DNA from: Selaginella tamariscina
Taxonomy: Eukaryota > Streptophyta > Lycopodiopsida > Selaginellales > Selaginellaceae
NCBI GenBank assembly: GCA_003024785.1
Contig: PUQB01000449.1
Coordinates: forward strand, 85,374-149,373
Direction of reading: 5' to 3'
Length of the DNA: 64,000 bases
The notes under the pieces are model-generated. The model did not search any database. It worked only from the letters and a program-made list of their open reading frames with translations, and was not told the origin of the DNA. A program made the translations under genes and the position numbers. This document shows positions 38,989 through 49,984 of this stretch, piece after piece (position 1 is the first letter of the stretch; every line of letters begins with the position of its first letter).

Positions 38989-39854
38989 CTGCACATAAAT
39001 AATTGTATTATTTATGATATCTGTTTATGCAATATTTCTAAGAAATCTGAATTACGGTTACTTAATAATATGCATATGCAATAATACATAATTATGTTTA
39101 GAGATAATATCTCATGTTTGATTAATACAACTGATGGGCGGGATTAATCCCGCCCACGAATCCCTCCGACGAGGAACGGTCGGCGGGATTAATCCCGCCG
39201 CCGACTCAACCCCTTCGGAGAGAGTCGGCGGGATTAATCCCGCCGGACTCCCCCGAGGAAGAGCGGCGGGATTAATCCCGCCGGCTCTTCCTTGTCGGAG
39301 GGAGTCCAAGGCGGGATTAATCCCGCCCACAATTCTTACGACGGGGAATGGGTGGCGGGATTAAACCCGCACATAACTCTCTCCAAAACTATGATTTCAA
39401 AGAGATCTCGGGATAAATCCTGTCCCCAAATCCTTAAAACAGGGAGTGGTGGCGAGATTAATCCCGCCACCCCTTCCCTGCCTCCTAAAATGGTTGGCGG
39501 GATTAATCCCGCCGACAACTCTTTCTAATAAATTCTGGTAACTCTTCATCAGTTGAGAAGGTTATCGCGGGATTAATCCCGCCACTCTTTTTCAGTGGCG
39601 GAGAAGCATTGCCCGAAGATGGTGGCGGGATTAATCCCGCCACCTCTTCAAAGAGGCGAAAAAGAAATGGCCGGATTAATCCCGCCGCCCCGGTTAACCT
39701 AGAATATTAAGTTAAAAGGATATTTAAACGGGATAAATCCCTAACGGAATATATTATAATCCTAATGCATTCTAAACCCCTAAATTGTAATTTTAAGAGA
39801 GAATGTAAGAGAGTGAATCTTATAAGTATTTTTAAATTTGTTTATAATACTTAC
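38989..39854 (-). other. 5' UTR intron of the transposase-like gene, containing palindrome array 1
   Basis: Donor GTAAGT at 39,854 (minus strand, after GCTGTTTACAA), acceptor TTATGTGCAG ending at 38,989. Both sites recur in the second copy. Length 866 bp. Inferred from signals and copy-to-copy conservation. Confidence 0.6.
39136..39690. repeat. Palindrome array 1 (GGCGGGATTAATCCCGCC)
   Basis: About twelve copies of an 18-20 bp palindrome. The first five centres (about 39,145; 39,190; 39,235; 39,273; 39,318) are 38-45 bp apart; later ones are 44-66 bp apart and more diverged ('ggataaatcct', 'ggcgagattaatcccgcc'). Spacers such as 'tccctccgacgaggaa' also occur as reverse complements, making larger nested palindromes. 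Confidence 0.95.
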
Positions 39855-40060
39855 TTGTAAACAGCACTGAAGGCGCCGTGCTTTCCTATAAAGAATAGCA
39901 CCCAATTTAATCTCGCTCCTGAGATGATCACTATGAAGAAAAAAGAAGATCTAAAGAGTGAAAAATACAGAAATGAAGAAACCCTTGCCGGAGAAAGAAC
40001 CAGATCTGAATTTGAGTGGGAAATTAAATGCATTTTCAAATTTACATGTCAGACCGACAA
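39855..40060 (-). promoter_or_regulatory. Putative 5' UTR exon / leader of the transposase-like gene
   Basis: This block is conserved in all three occurrences (here, 60,060-60,260 and 61,551-61,756) and ends in a GTAAGT donor on the minus strand. A 62-codon minus-strand ORF here (MKMHLISHSNSDL...) runs into the donor but is out of phase with the coding exon, so the leader is probably untranslated or carries an upstream ORF. The donor is mutated to AT in the 60.06-kb copy only. Transcription start not determined. Confidence 0.5.
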
Positions 40061-41290
40061 TACATATGTCAGAAATTCAAATTTTTTAAAAAGAACAGAA
40101 AATAAAATTTAAGATGAGTTGACACAAATATCCGACACTCTGACATATATACTCTCCAGTTCCAATGAGTATTTTAAAATTGCATTTAATGTTATTCAAG
40201 TGATTCAAGCTGTTTAATATTACGAAATTTTAGACTATATTCTACATTCTTAGTATTCAAGTATATATATTATATATATATATATATATATAAATATATA
40301 CTTATACAATAAATAAATTGATATATTATTATGTATCATTTAAAATATATTCATAGTCTGTTTATTATTATTATTTTCTTAATTACTCGAGTATTTAGTT
40401 TTCATTTCCTAGTATCAATGGGATATTCTTTAATATTTTATTAATATTTGAAGAATATTCTAATATTAAACCTGATTATCATAATTAAATTAGTCTTGTT
40501 CTTAATTATTGCAGTAATTATTCTACATTTGTATATATTAATGGGATTTTCTCAATTAATTTGTTATTATTTCAAGAATATTCATGTGTTAAACCTTATT
40601 ATCAATATTAAATTAATACACACTATGAACATATTTTAAATTATACATAATAATACATCATTTTATCTAATATATAGTCATATATAGTTTTAATAATATA
40701 TATTAATATCATTTCCTTAATTACTTGAGTAATTAATCTTCTTTATATTAATGGGATATTCTTTATTATTTTCTTATTATTCCAAGAATATTCCAATATT
40801 AAACATGATTATGATAATTAATTTAGTTAATTATTTGAGTACTTAATTTACATTTGTATATATTAATGGGATTTTCTCAATTAATTTCTTATTATTTCAA
40901 GAATATTTCAATGTTAAACCTTTTTATCAATATTAAATTAATATATATTATTAAAACTATATATGGCTTATATTAGATAAAATCATATATTATTATGTAT
41001 AATTTAAAATATGTTCATAGTGTGTTTATTAATATTATTTTCTTAATTATTCGATGTTTGTTTTGCACACATATATAAACACAATCATAAATTTACACAC
41101 GCATTACAAGAACTTACAAAAACACATATGCACACACATGCACAACCCTAAACCAAACTGAAGAAATAGGTTGCTTCTTTATTGAAAACATCATGTTCAA
41201 CGCATGTATGATATATGTACTCAATCTGTGTGACTGTATGTAACACATTGAATTTACATGTGTAATATTTATATTAAGCTTGTTGGGAGC
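40061..41290. other. AT-rich spacer of the element
   Basis: Strongly AT-rich with repeated 'ttaatgggatattctttatt' and 'caagaatattc' words arranged as degenerate tandem units of about 300 bp. No ORF. Near-identical sequence recurs at 61.75-62.95 kb. Confidence 0.7.
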
Positions 41291-41774
41291 AAACCCTAAA
41301 CCCTAAACCCTAAACCCTAATATGTAACACAATGAATTTACTCATGTAATATGTATGTATGTCTGTGTGTATACACGTGTGCATGTATATATGTGTACTC
41401 TGTATGTATATATGTGTACTTTCTGTCTTCTCTCATACATACACACCATGCATGATCCATGTTAATATGTACTGTCTCTCTTCTCTCAAACATACACACC
41501 ATGCATAATATGTACTCGGTCTCTCTAATATTATGTACTAATATGTATGTATGTCTGTGTGTATAATACACACCATGCATGATCATAATATGTACTGTCT
41601 CTTCTCTCATATACTATGTATGTATATCTGTGTATAATATGTGTAAGTATATATGTGTACTAATATATGCAATGTGTACAAAAATAATTTTTCAACACTC
41701 TCTCTTCTCTCATACATACACACCATGCATGATCCATCCTAAATCCAAAACCCTAAACCCTAAACCCTAAACCC
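41291..41774. repeat. Interstitial telomere-type repeats (teloboxes) with RY-motif cluster
   Basis: CCCTAAA arrays at 41,291-41,320 (four units) and 41,747-41,774 (about four units) bracket a cluster of the word 'acaccatgcatgatccat'. The RY core CATGCATG is at 41,448, 41,574 and 41,724, with a shorter CATGCAT at 41,500. The arrangement is repeated in the second copy. Confidence 0.9.
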
Positions 41775-42136
41775 ATGTAATATGTATGTATGTCTGTGTG
41801 TATACACGTGTGTATGTATATATTATGTGTATTAATATATGCAATGTGTATGTATGTATTGATACACATGAAACTTTAACACTCTCATGGACACACACAT
41901 GTTAAATCCCTGCATGATTTATATTTTTGAGGTGTATGTGATACACCCACGCACACGCACGCGCTAATAATATAATGAAAGAATATTCGTTTAGGGCGAA
42001 TCTATATTTTATTCTTTTTAGGGTTTAAGTATATTCTCAGAAGGAATATTCTATTAGGGTTAATATATATATTTAATTCCTTTAGGGTTTAGGTATATTC
42101 TTAGGGTTTCAAAGAGCGCGGCGGCTGTGCACACAG

Positions 42137-42433
42137 GTGAGATCTGTGTGTGTGTGTGTGTGTATGTATGTATATATGTATAGGAGTGTGCGTATAAATT
42201 TATTTATTAGTTTTATCTCTCGCACACACACGCACACTCCTGTGTATGTATATGTGTGTGTGTTTGTTTATCTGTATGATTTTATTTGTTTCGCTCACAC
42301 ACGCATACACACGATATACATATACACATATATATATATATACCTATATACATATATATATACATATATTATGTGTACCAGTATCTGTAATTTTTTTTTA
42401 TTGATCTATCTCTCCCACACACACGCACACTGC

Positions 42434-42529
<96 letters not shown>

Positions 42530-43424
42530 CAATGCATATTAACAAATAGTATACAACACTAGTTTATATATATGCTTATATATTCATATGGGTTATATAT
42601 CTATATACACACATATATATGTGTGTTTATCTGTATAATTTTATTTATTTATTAGTTTTATCTCTCGCACACACACGCACACTCCTGTGTATGTATATGT
42701 GTGTGTGTGTGTGTTTGTTTATCTGTATGATTTTATTTGTTTCGCTCACACACGCATACACACAATATACATATACACATATATATATACCTATATACAT
42801 ATATACATACATACAACACTAGTTTATATATATGCTTATATATTCACAGACTCTCTCCTTTCTCTATGGATTATATATCTATATACACACATATATATGT
42901 GTGTGTTTATCTGTATAATTTTATTTATTTATTAGTTTTATCTTTTGCACACACACGCACACTCATGTGTATATATGTGTGTGTGTGTGTGTTTTGTTTA
43001 TCTGTATGATTTTATTTGTTTCGCTCACACACGCATACAACAATATACATATACACATATATATATACCTATATACATATACATACATACAACACTAGTT
43101 TATATATATGCTATTATATTCACAGACTCTCTCTCTTCTCTATGGATTATATATCTATATACACACATATATATGTGTGTGTTTATCTGTATAATTTTAT
43201 TTATTTATTAGTTTTATCTTTTGCACACACACGCACACTCATGTGTATATATATGTGTGTGTGTGTGTTTGTTTATCTGTATGATTTTATTTGTTTCGCT
43301 CACACGCATACACACGATATACATATACACACATATAATACCTATGTACACACATATATTATGTGTACCAGTACTGTATAATTTTATTTATTTATCTATC
43401 TCTTGCACACACACGTACACTCCT

Positions 43425-43479
<55 letters not shown>

Positions 43480-43545
43480 TATATATATATGTGTGTGTTT
43501 ATCTGTATAATTTTTTTATTTATTAATTTTATCTCTCGCACACAC
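42137..43545. repeat. CA/TA-rich minisatellite, about four units of roughly 270-290 bp
   Basis: Each unit contains 'ttatctgtataattttattt', 'ctcgcacacacacgcacact', 'tttgtttatctgtatgattt' and 'caacactagtttatatat'. A (CA)n(TA)n tract lies at about 42,437-42,528. The ORFs over this region are products of the repeat composition. Confidence 0.9.
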
Positions 43546-43562
43546 GCGAAGCCCCTCGAGCG

Positions 43563-45085
43563 GCGAGATTAATCCCGCCGCTTTAGGTTTATAGCCTCGG
43601 CGGCGGGATTAATCCTGCCGCTATATGGTTGGGGCCTCGGCGGCGGGATTAATCCCGCCGCTCACCCATGCCCTGTGCGGAATGCGGCGGGATTTATCTC
43701 GCCGGCAATGGCCTATGTGAAGGCCTTAATGGGCGGGATTAATCCCGCCGGATCCGCGCAGGCATTTACAGGGGATGGGCGGCGAGATTAATCCTGCCGC
43801 TCATGAGGCTAACCGAAGAGCCTGCATGAAAGATCCTGCACGGAAGGCTAACCGAAGAGCCTGCATGGCATGTCTTGCGCGTAAGGCGGCGGGATTAATC
43901 CCGCCGCTCACCCATGCCCTGCGCGGAATGCGGCGGGATTTATCTCGCCGGCAATGGCCTGTGTGAAGGCCCTAATGGGCGGGATTAATCCCGCCGGATT
44001 CCGTGCAGGGCATTTACAAGGGATGGGCGGCGGGATTAATCCGCCGCTCATGAGGCTAACCGAAGAGCCTGCATGAAAGATCCTGCACGGAAGGCTAACC
44101 GAAGAGCCTGCATGGCATGTCCTGCGCGTAAGGCGGCGGGATTAATCCCGCCGCCCAGGGAATTCACGCAGGACATGAACGGCGGGATTAATCCGGCCCC
44201 ACGCTCATGCCCTTCGCGGAGGGCGGCGGGATTAATCCCACCGCTCAGGCACTTCCGCAGGATATAAGCGGCGGGATTAATCCCGCCCCCACCCATCCCT
44301 ATTCAAAATGCCGCAGCCAATATATATGTGTGAGCACATGATTTACGAGAGGGCGGCGGGATTAGTCTCTCCAAACCTTCATTACCCGGTGGCGAGATTA
44401 ATCTCCGAACCTTCATTACCCCATTGGTATGTTGAATCAATCCCGACTAACTCTGTCTGAGACGGAGAAGGTTTACAAAATACCAATGGAGGGAACTGAG
44501 AAGGGTGGTGGGATTAATTTCACCATCCCTTACATGTTGGGCGGGATTAATCCCGCCGCGTACGCATGCCCTGCACGGAATCGGGCGGGATTTATCCGCC
44601 GCCATTGGCCTGCCTGAAGGGCCTAGGCGGTGGGATTAATCCGCCCGATTTCGCACAGGGCATTGGTGTTCGGCGGGATTAATCCCGCCGCATAGGGACC
44701 GAGTGAAGGCCCTGGCCGGCGAGATTAATCCCGCCGAGTCTTCAATGTCTGTTGGAGGAATGAATCCCGCCACCCTTCTCTTTTTTCTCCATTGGTGAGT
44801 CGGACCAATCCTAAACGTTTCTGTCTGAGACGTAGAAGGTTTTCAACATACCAATGGAGAGAATTGGGAAGGGTGGGGAAATTCATTTAACCATCCCTTA
44901 CATGGTGGGCGAGATTAATCCCGCCTCCTTTCTGGAGTCACTGAAGGGGTGTGAGAAATAAATCCTGCCCAGTTCTCTCTGAGACCGAGAAGGGTGGCAA
45001 GATTAATTCCGCACTCCCGTTCAAGGCCTCCAGAAAGGTGGCGAGATTAATCCCGCCCACTCTTTCAGGAGGCATTGAAGGGGGC
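43563..45085. repeat. Palindrome array 2, including two 246-bp tandem units
   Basis: More than twenty copies of GGCGGGATTAATCCCGCC and variants (GGCGGGATTTATCTCGCC) in a GC-rich block. Two tandem higher-order units of 246-247 bp start at 43,641 and 43,887 and a third diverges at 44,134. Spacers share 'cctgcatggcatgtcctgcg'. The array lies directly upstream of the rightward genes. Confidence 0.95.
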
Positions 45086-45208
45086 GAGATTAATTTTCCA
45101 TGTGAATATATATGTGTATTAGTATATATAAGTTGCATATCTCATTTTATTTACTTTTATCATCTTATCATAATATTTCGAGTAAAAGCTAGGAATCTAT
45201 GTAAAACT

Positions 45209-45287
45209 GTCCAGAGCTCACATTTGTGGTGGTTCTAAAACGAAATGTTATCTTTCTTTTGCACTAACACAAATGTGAGCTTCGGAC
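45209..45287. repeat. 20-bp inverted repeat (hairpin) upstream of the rightward gene
   Basis: GTCCAGAGCTCACATTTGTG at 45,209-45,228 pairs with CACAAATGTGAGCTTCGGAC at 45,268-45,287 (18 of 20 positions), with a 39-nt loop. May be a regulatory hairpin or bipartite binding site. Confidence 0.75.
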
Positions 45288-45395
45288 AATTAATTACGTC
45301 TACTTCTCTCTGTGTATTATTTTTTGTATATTCGGGTTTATACAAGTGTGTGTGCGTTTTTATATAATTTATATTTATAGTATATTATTTTGCAG

Positions 45396-45518
45396 AAGGA
45401 CGATTTGATCAAACAAGGAGATCGAGTCATTAGTATGGAGTCGTCGTCAAATTCTGGGTAATAATTAAAATAAAATCTGTTATACTCGGATACTTGAACT
45501 AATCATTTTTGTATTCAG
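45396..45518 (+). other. Possible first exon and intron of the ParB-MTase-like gene
   Basis: An exon-like segment at 45,396-45,457 contains an ATG at 45,435 and ends in GG|GTAATA. An intron to 45,518 ends TTTGTATTCAG. Joining it does not give an open frame with the main ORF unless a small frame change is assumed, so it may be leader sequence. Confidence 0.35.
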
Positions 45519-45560
45519 ATGTGGAATTAGGTGACATTAAAGACAAGAGCAAGAGAAGAG

Positions 45561-48534
45561 ATGGGCAGGGGGATTCTAGAATCAACTTGGCCATATTTTA
45601 AGATAAATGGGGAAGCGCTTGGAGCAACCATGGTTGCTGTCAAATTAACCTCTGTCACATCTCATGGACAAGCAAAACAATGGAAAGTAGATTCGCTAGT
45701 CAAGCACCCGAAAGCAGGCTGCGAACCCAGATTGGACGATGCTCGACAGATATGCCTTGTTCCATCCAATGTCACGTTCTCGGATCCAGAGGTCGTCAGT
45801 TACAACATTAATCTCGGGTGGTTTTGTCGACTTGTGGATAATGACGTTCACGTGTTCACTAATGATGTTGACCTTGGAGTTCTTCTTCAACTCAACGAAA
45901 GCCCATCTATGGAGGGGATCCATCTGGATGTCTACTTCGAAGATCTTCAGACTCATCGAGTAGGTGTATTGTCAGGAGATATTGCTTCACAATACAGAAA
46001 ATCAGCAAGTGGAGCAATCTTCCCTCTTCACATTGAAGAAGAACACAGCGACATCATAAGGAGATTGAGAAGGTGGCTCGGTCTCAGGTTCTCTACAGAT
46101 CACGTTCAATTTGCTTAGGAAGCTTCGGGAGCTGGAGAGTGTGCCGAGAACACTAGAACAGCTGCAGTCGGGGATCACACATGTTGATTCGGATCGCAAA
46201 AGAAAATCATCAATCGTTTTGTCAGCTGCACCTGTGGCATCTCATGCTGCAATAAGTCACAAGGAAATGATGTTGGATGATAAGATTTATCCTTGTAGGG
46301 TTAAATATTGCAGCGTCAACCCAAACTTCAATTACAGGCCACTCAACCAGGAACGTGTAGCTGAGCTCATGGAGAAGATGAAGGACGACAATTCTTATAC
46401 CGTTCCACATAATGCTGTTTTGTGTCCATACTATGAAAGAAGGAAGGGTGCTGACAAAGTCTGGATCACAACACCAGAACAACTCATGAAGATTCAGACG
46501 GAGAATAAAAGATCTATCAAGTACTACATCATTAGTGGCCAGCACACAATAACGGCAGCCCAACGACTTCTCGATGAACACAACAAAGGAACGATGGCAA
46601 CAAAACTTTCCGAGCATACCCGTGAGAAGCTGACAAAAAGATCGGCGTTTTTAGCTAAGCCGAATCTCACAATCGAGCAGTACCATAAGTTATCGGCGGA
46701 ATGGGACGCTGCCGACACCAACCACTACAACAGCAAAATATGGGAGAAGTTTAAACACACGCGAGCCGTGTGGGAATCTCTTGCGACCACAAAGAGCTAC
46801 CGCAGGGAATACACAATCTGCGGAATACCGGGTAAGCAAATTGTTTGGGCGGGATTTATCTCGCCGGTATATTAATCTGTCTTTTTCCTCAGAGAGTTGA
46901 AGAAATTGCAGCAGTTGATTTTGCCCAGGTGGGCGGGAAGGAAACATCCTTTCTGATGATGTTGATTTCTTGCCCCGAAGATAGGATCTTTGCCAAATGG
47001 TTGGGGATTATGGAATCCTTTTCAAAAGGAACACTGAAGAAGAAGCAGACAAGTGAAGGGGAGCCCTCAGAAAAGTCTGCAAAGAAACCCAGTAAGACGC
47101 CGAAGGCTAAGTCTGTTCAATCTACAAAGGATGTAGACAACGATTTCAAGCTCACATGGTTGAAGCCTTTAAATGGAACAACGATGGAGGAGATGGAAGT
47201 CTTGGCTGATTTGGTGATCGATGGCAAACTACAAATTAATAACAGCAGCCCAACCTCTCCTTTTCATCTCAAGGCAATGGAGTTGAAGACGGTCAGGCAT
47301 TTCAAGGAGTGGTTGGGAATACACTGCCACAAACTGGGTTGGACCTCGACTTCAACATATGAAGAGGTTAGCAAATATTTGCATGTGACGAACGATGATA
47401 TGCTTGTCGAATGGGTGAACCAATCGGAAGATCTAGGCAAGAATCTATTGCACGCCAACGCCAAAAAGGAGAACATTGGGATGACGCCTTCTCTTATGGC
47501 AGTCCTTCAGCAGCGGAGAACCGAATTGAACCTTATAAAGGAGGATGCTACGAATCACGACAAGCCCTACAGATGTTTGTTGTTAGATTCGGAGACTTTA
47601 TGGGGTAACATCACTGCTTGTAGGAAACCGTTTCAATTGTTCGTGATGGATCGGCGGGTGTCAAAAAATCTTTCGACAGATAGGGCACTAGAGGATCTGG
47701 TGGAGAAACTTAGCCGTGCAAGCATATACATAGAAGGTATTTATTATTGAATTCATGCTTGCGCTCTTCACTGATACCTACTTTTTCAGGTATTTATTTC
47801 TTGATTCTTGCTCATGTCACCGATACTTTTGCCTTCGCCTTCGCCAAGAAGAATAGACATCGTTGGACAGGATTTTATATGAACGATGCTAATCCCAAGT
47901 GCATTGATACTGTTGTTCACTTGGTTGTTAGGAATGCGCCAAACAATTTCAAGCTTCCAAATGACTGGCCAGGCATCTGTTTGCACTCCAACGGCCCTGA
48001 ACCTCCATCCGATACACCGATAGGTATGAGTGACGTATTCGGCAATGTACGTTATCCAAACATTACAAGTCAAGCGGCACGGAGCATCGTCAACTTGATC
48101 AGGGGTCCTCACAGTGATGCGTGGGTTTTTGACTACTGCACTAGGGGGTCCGTCTTGAAGGAGTGTTACCTTCGGCATACATGTGTGTTTGCCGTTGAAA
48201 GGATAAGACCATGGTTGAGGACCTGAACAAGTGGATAGATTGGGTCTCAACTGAGTACCCCAACGAATCCATAAAGGCGTATTTGAGAAAGTTCCCTCCA
48301 GATAAGTGCGATAGCTCTGAAGGTGAATCTGGTTCAATCTCGGAGTCTGAGAACGAACATCAATCAGATATTAGACCGGAAGTTATCTCGAGGAGTACAG
48401 AACATTCGCACACTCCAGGACCCATGGAAACATCAATAGAAGATGCAGAAGATCTTGAACCATCTCACAAGCGGCTTAGACCTTCTTCGCCTCATTCAGA
48501 AGGTAATAGCGAAGAAGAATTGATAATGAATTGA
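45561..48534 (+). CDS. ParB-like/Srx-fold protein fused to a degenerate methyltransferase-like domain
   Basis: Model: 45,561-46,831, 46,897-47,736 and 47,790-48,534, with GT-AG introns of 65 and 53 bp. Frame changes near 46,105 and 48,205 fit losses of 1-2 bases in short runs. The unknown N-terminal region (185 residues) is followed by a ParB-N-like segment: YRPLNQERVAELMEKMKDD, CPYYERRKGADKVWITTPEQ, YYIISGQHTITAAQRLLDEH. SGQHTITAAQ stands where GERRxxAA is usual, so the nucleotide-binding Arg appears missing. After a Lys-rich linker comes an MTase-like fold in permuted order: LFVMDRRVSKN where DPPY/W is expected, then AWVFDYCTRGSVLKECYL and TCVFAVERI resembling motif I (D.F.GSG ... GVE). A Ser/Glu-rich acidic tail ends it. 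ParB-N plus N4/N6-type MTase fusions are familiar from phages and bacteria. Catalysis looks lost here, so DNA binding is more likely. About 950 codons in all. Confidence 0.55.
46848..46865. repeat. Single array-type palindrome inside the first intron of the ParB-like gene
   Basis: GGCGGGATTTATCTCGCC lies entirely within the 65-bp intron 46,832-46,896 and is the same variant seen in array 2. Confidence 0.9.
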
Positions 48535-48645
48535 TAGAGTGATGAATAGTTGTAAATGAGTGTAACATAAGGCATTTTTGTATATTTCTTTTATATTTGT
48601 ACAGAAAATAAATTCTCAAGGATTAATGAAGCTTTTAGTTCAAAC

Positions 48646-49984
48646 ATGGGTCACACATTAACAAGGTAAATAATATACCTTGATAATTTTAAGGTCAGCT
48701 AATTATCATTTTGCAGATGTAATGAAATAATTGAGAACATGGATTTTCAGCATTGCCATGAGGTAAGAGAGGGGTTTGGCGACAATTTCTTGTGCCACAT
48801 GTCAGAATGACAGAGTTCATGCAGGAAATGGATAATAATGCAGCTCAAAACATCGTTACCATGGGGGCCACTTCATCATCATTTTTATTGGCTTCAGTTC
48901 CGAAATCAATTTCTTCAGCGCATGCAATATCTGAATCTTGTAAGGATGATGTACAATTAAATGATGAAGGGATAGGCAACGAATAGTGGCAACGGATAAA
49001 TGTGAAAGGGAGCAAACAAGTGATTTGCAAAGTATTCAAGAGGCAACGCTATCTCATGTTACTCATGGCCATATTGTGTTGTTGGATGTCAATGGTGTTC
49101 TGCTTCATCGACAAAGGCCCAGGATAGAAAAACAGAAATCAAACAAGGAGATTTCATTCCTTGTCATGGTAAATTTCGATATGATATTATTTTTCGTCCA
49201 GGGTTGGATCGTCTCTTTCAAAAGCTTAAGGAGATGGGTGCGCTTGTGGGGATTTGGTCATGCATGCAGATTCATAACTTAACACCGCTGTTGAGTTTAC
49301 TTAAGAAACATTGTAGTGTTGCAGAAGAGGTGATTCGTAAAGATTGGATTTTTGACCAGCGAATGTGTCATAAACCTCTCGAATTTCACAATATAAGAAA
49401 GGAAAGCAAGCCATACTTCTTCAAGAATGAAAGAATAATTGGGACTCATGGGGAGATCAGTCGCTTAAGGATAACGAAGAACACATATCTTAGTAGTAGA
49501 CGACTCTCCTCAGAAGGCTATGCTCAACCAAAACATTGCTTGTATTCATCCAATCACTTTCGATCCATATTCTGATACCGATATCATGGATGAGCTAGTG
49601 AACTACTTGGATACGTGCCTCAGAAAGAAGAATCTCGAAAATTTTTGTGAGCAGTATCCACCGTATCATACATTTCCTGAAGCTTTTCTTTCTCGTGATA
49701 TTGAATTTTATAAAATGAAGGATAGCAACCGGGCGCTTTATAATATTATTCTTAAGGAACGTCAGTTTTTAGATGAGCCTTTATGCAGACCTTCTCTTAT
49801 CACATCTTATGTATTAACAAGGATGGCAACTCCCAATTGCATTCGTGAGAGTGTTAAGTGGTGGCAACAACATCAAGATATTGACCAAAATGATTTGATT
49901 AATCCGGAGAGTGATGATTTAGACAAAATGAAAAGATTTCTTTGTATGATAGAAAAAAGTATTTATAAAAAATTAACATGTTGA
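48646..49984 (+). CDS. FCP1-like HAD-family phosphatase, frame-broken
   Basis: Possible first exons are ATG 48,646-48,665 (donor GTAAAT) and 48,716-48,769 (donor GTAAGA). The main body reads HIVLLDVNGVLLHRQRP near 49,070-49,125, the HAD nucleophile motif in the D-x-N-G form found in some plant FCP1-like proteins (DxDGT in canonical enzymes). Then FRYDIIFRPGLDRLFQKL, VGIWSCMQIHNLTPLL, DWIFDQRMCHKPLEF and VVDDSPQKAMLNQNI, the characteristic order of FCP1/SCP phosphatases, and finally a unique helical C-terminal part ending at 49,984. Frame changes near 48,985, 49,125 and 49,495 each fit loss of 1-2 bases in a short run. The first Asp and the DDSP motif are kept, so phosphatase activity is possible but the Asn substitution makes it uncertain. 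Confidence 0.65.

Noticed and set aside
39112-39528. Overlapping ORFs with repeated GLIPP and GGINPA
   Set aside because: Translations of the palindrome array on both strands; the palindrome gives the same peptide words in either direction.
39136-39690. CRISPR-like array of regularly spaced palindromes
   Set aside because: The genome is a plant, spacers are themselves repeats of one another and partly palindromic, and there are no cas genes.
39851-40039. Conserved 62-codon minus-strand ORF as a protein gene
   Set aside because: Conserved in three places, but it ends at a splice donor and is out of phase with the downstream coding exon. More likely leader sequence, at most an upstream ORF.
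41291-41320. True chromosome end or telomere
   Set aside because: Only about four units, flanked by unique element sequence and repeated in the second element copy, so interstitial.
42137-43572. ORFs of 60-140 codons rich in Tyr, Ile, His and Thr
   Set aside because: They are translations of (CA)n/(TA)n minisatellite DNA and appear in several frames at once.
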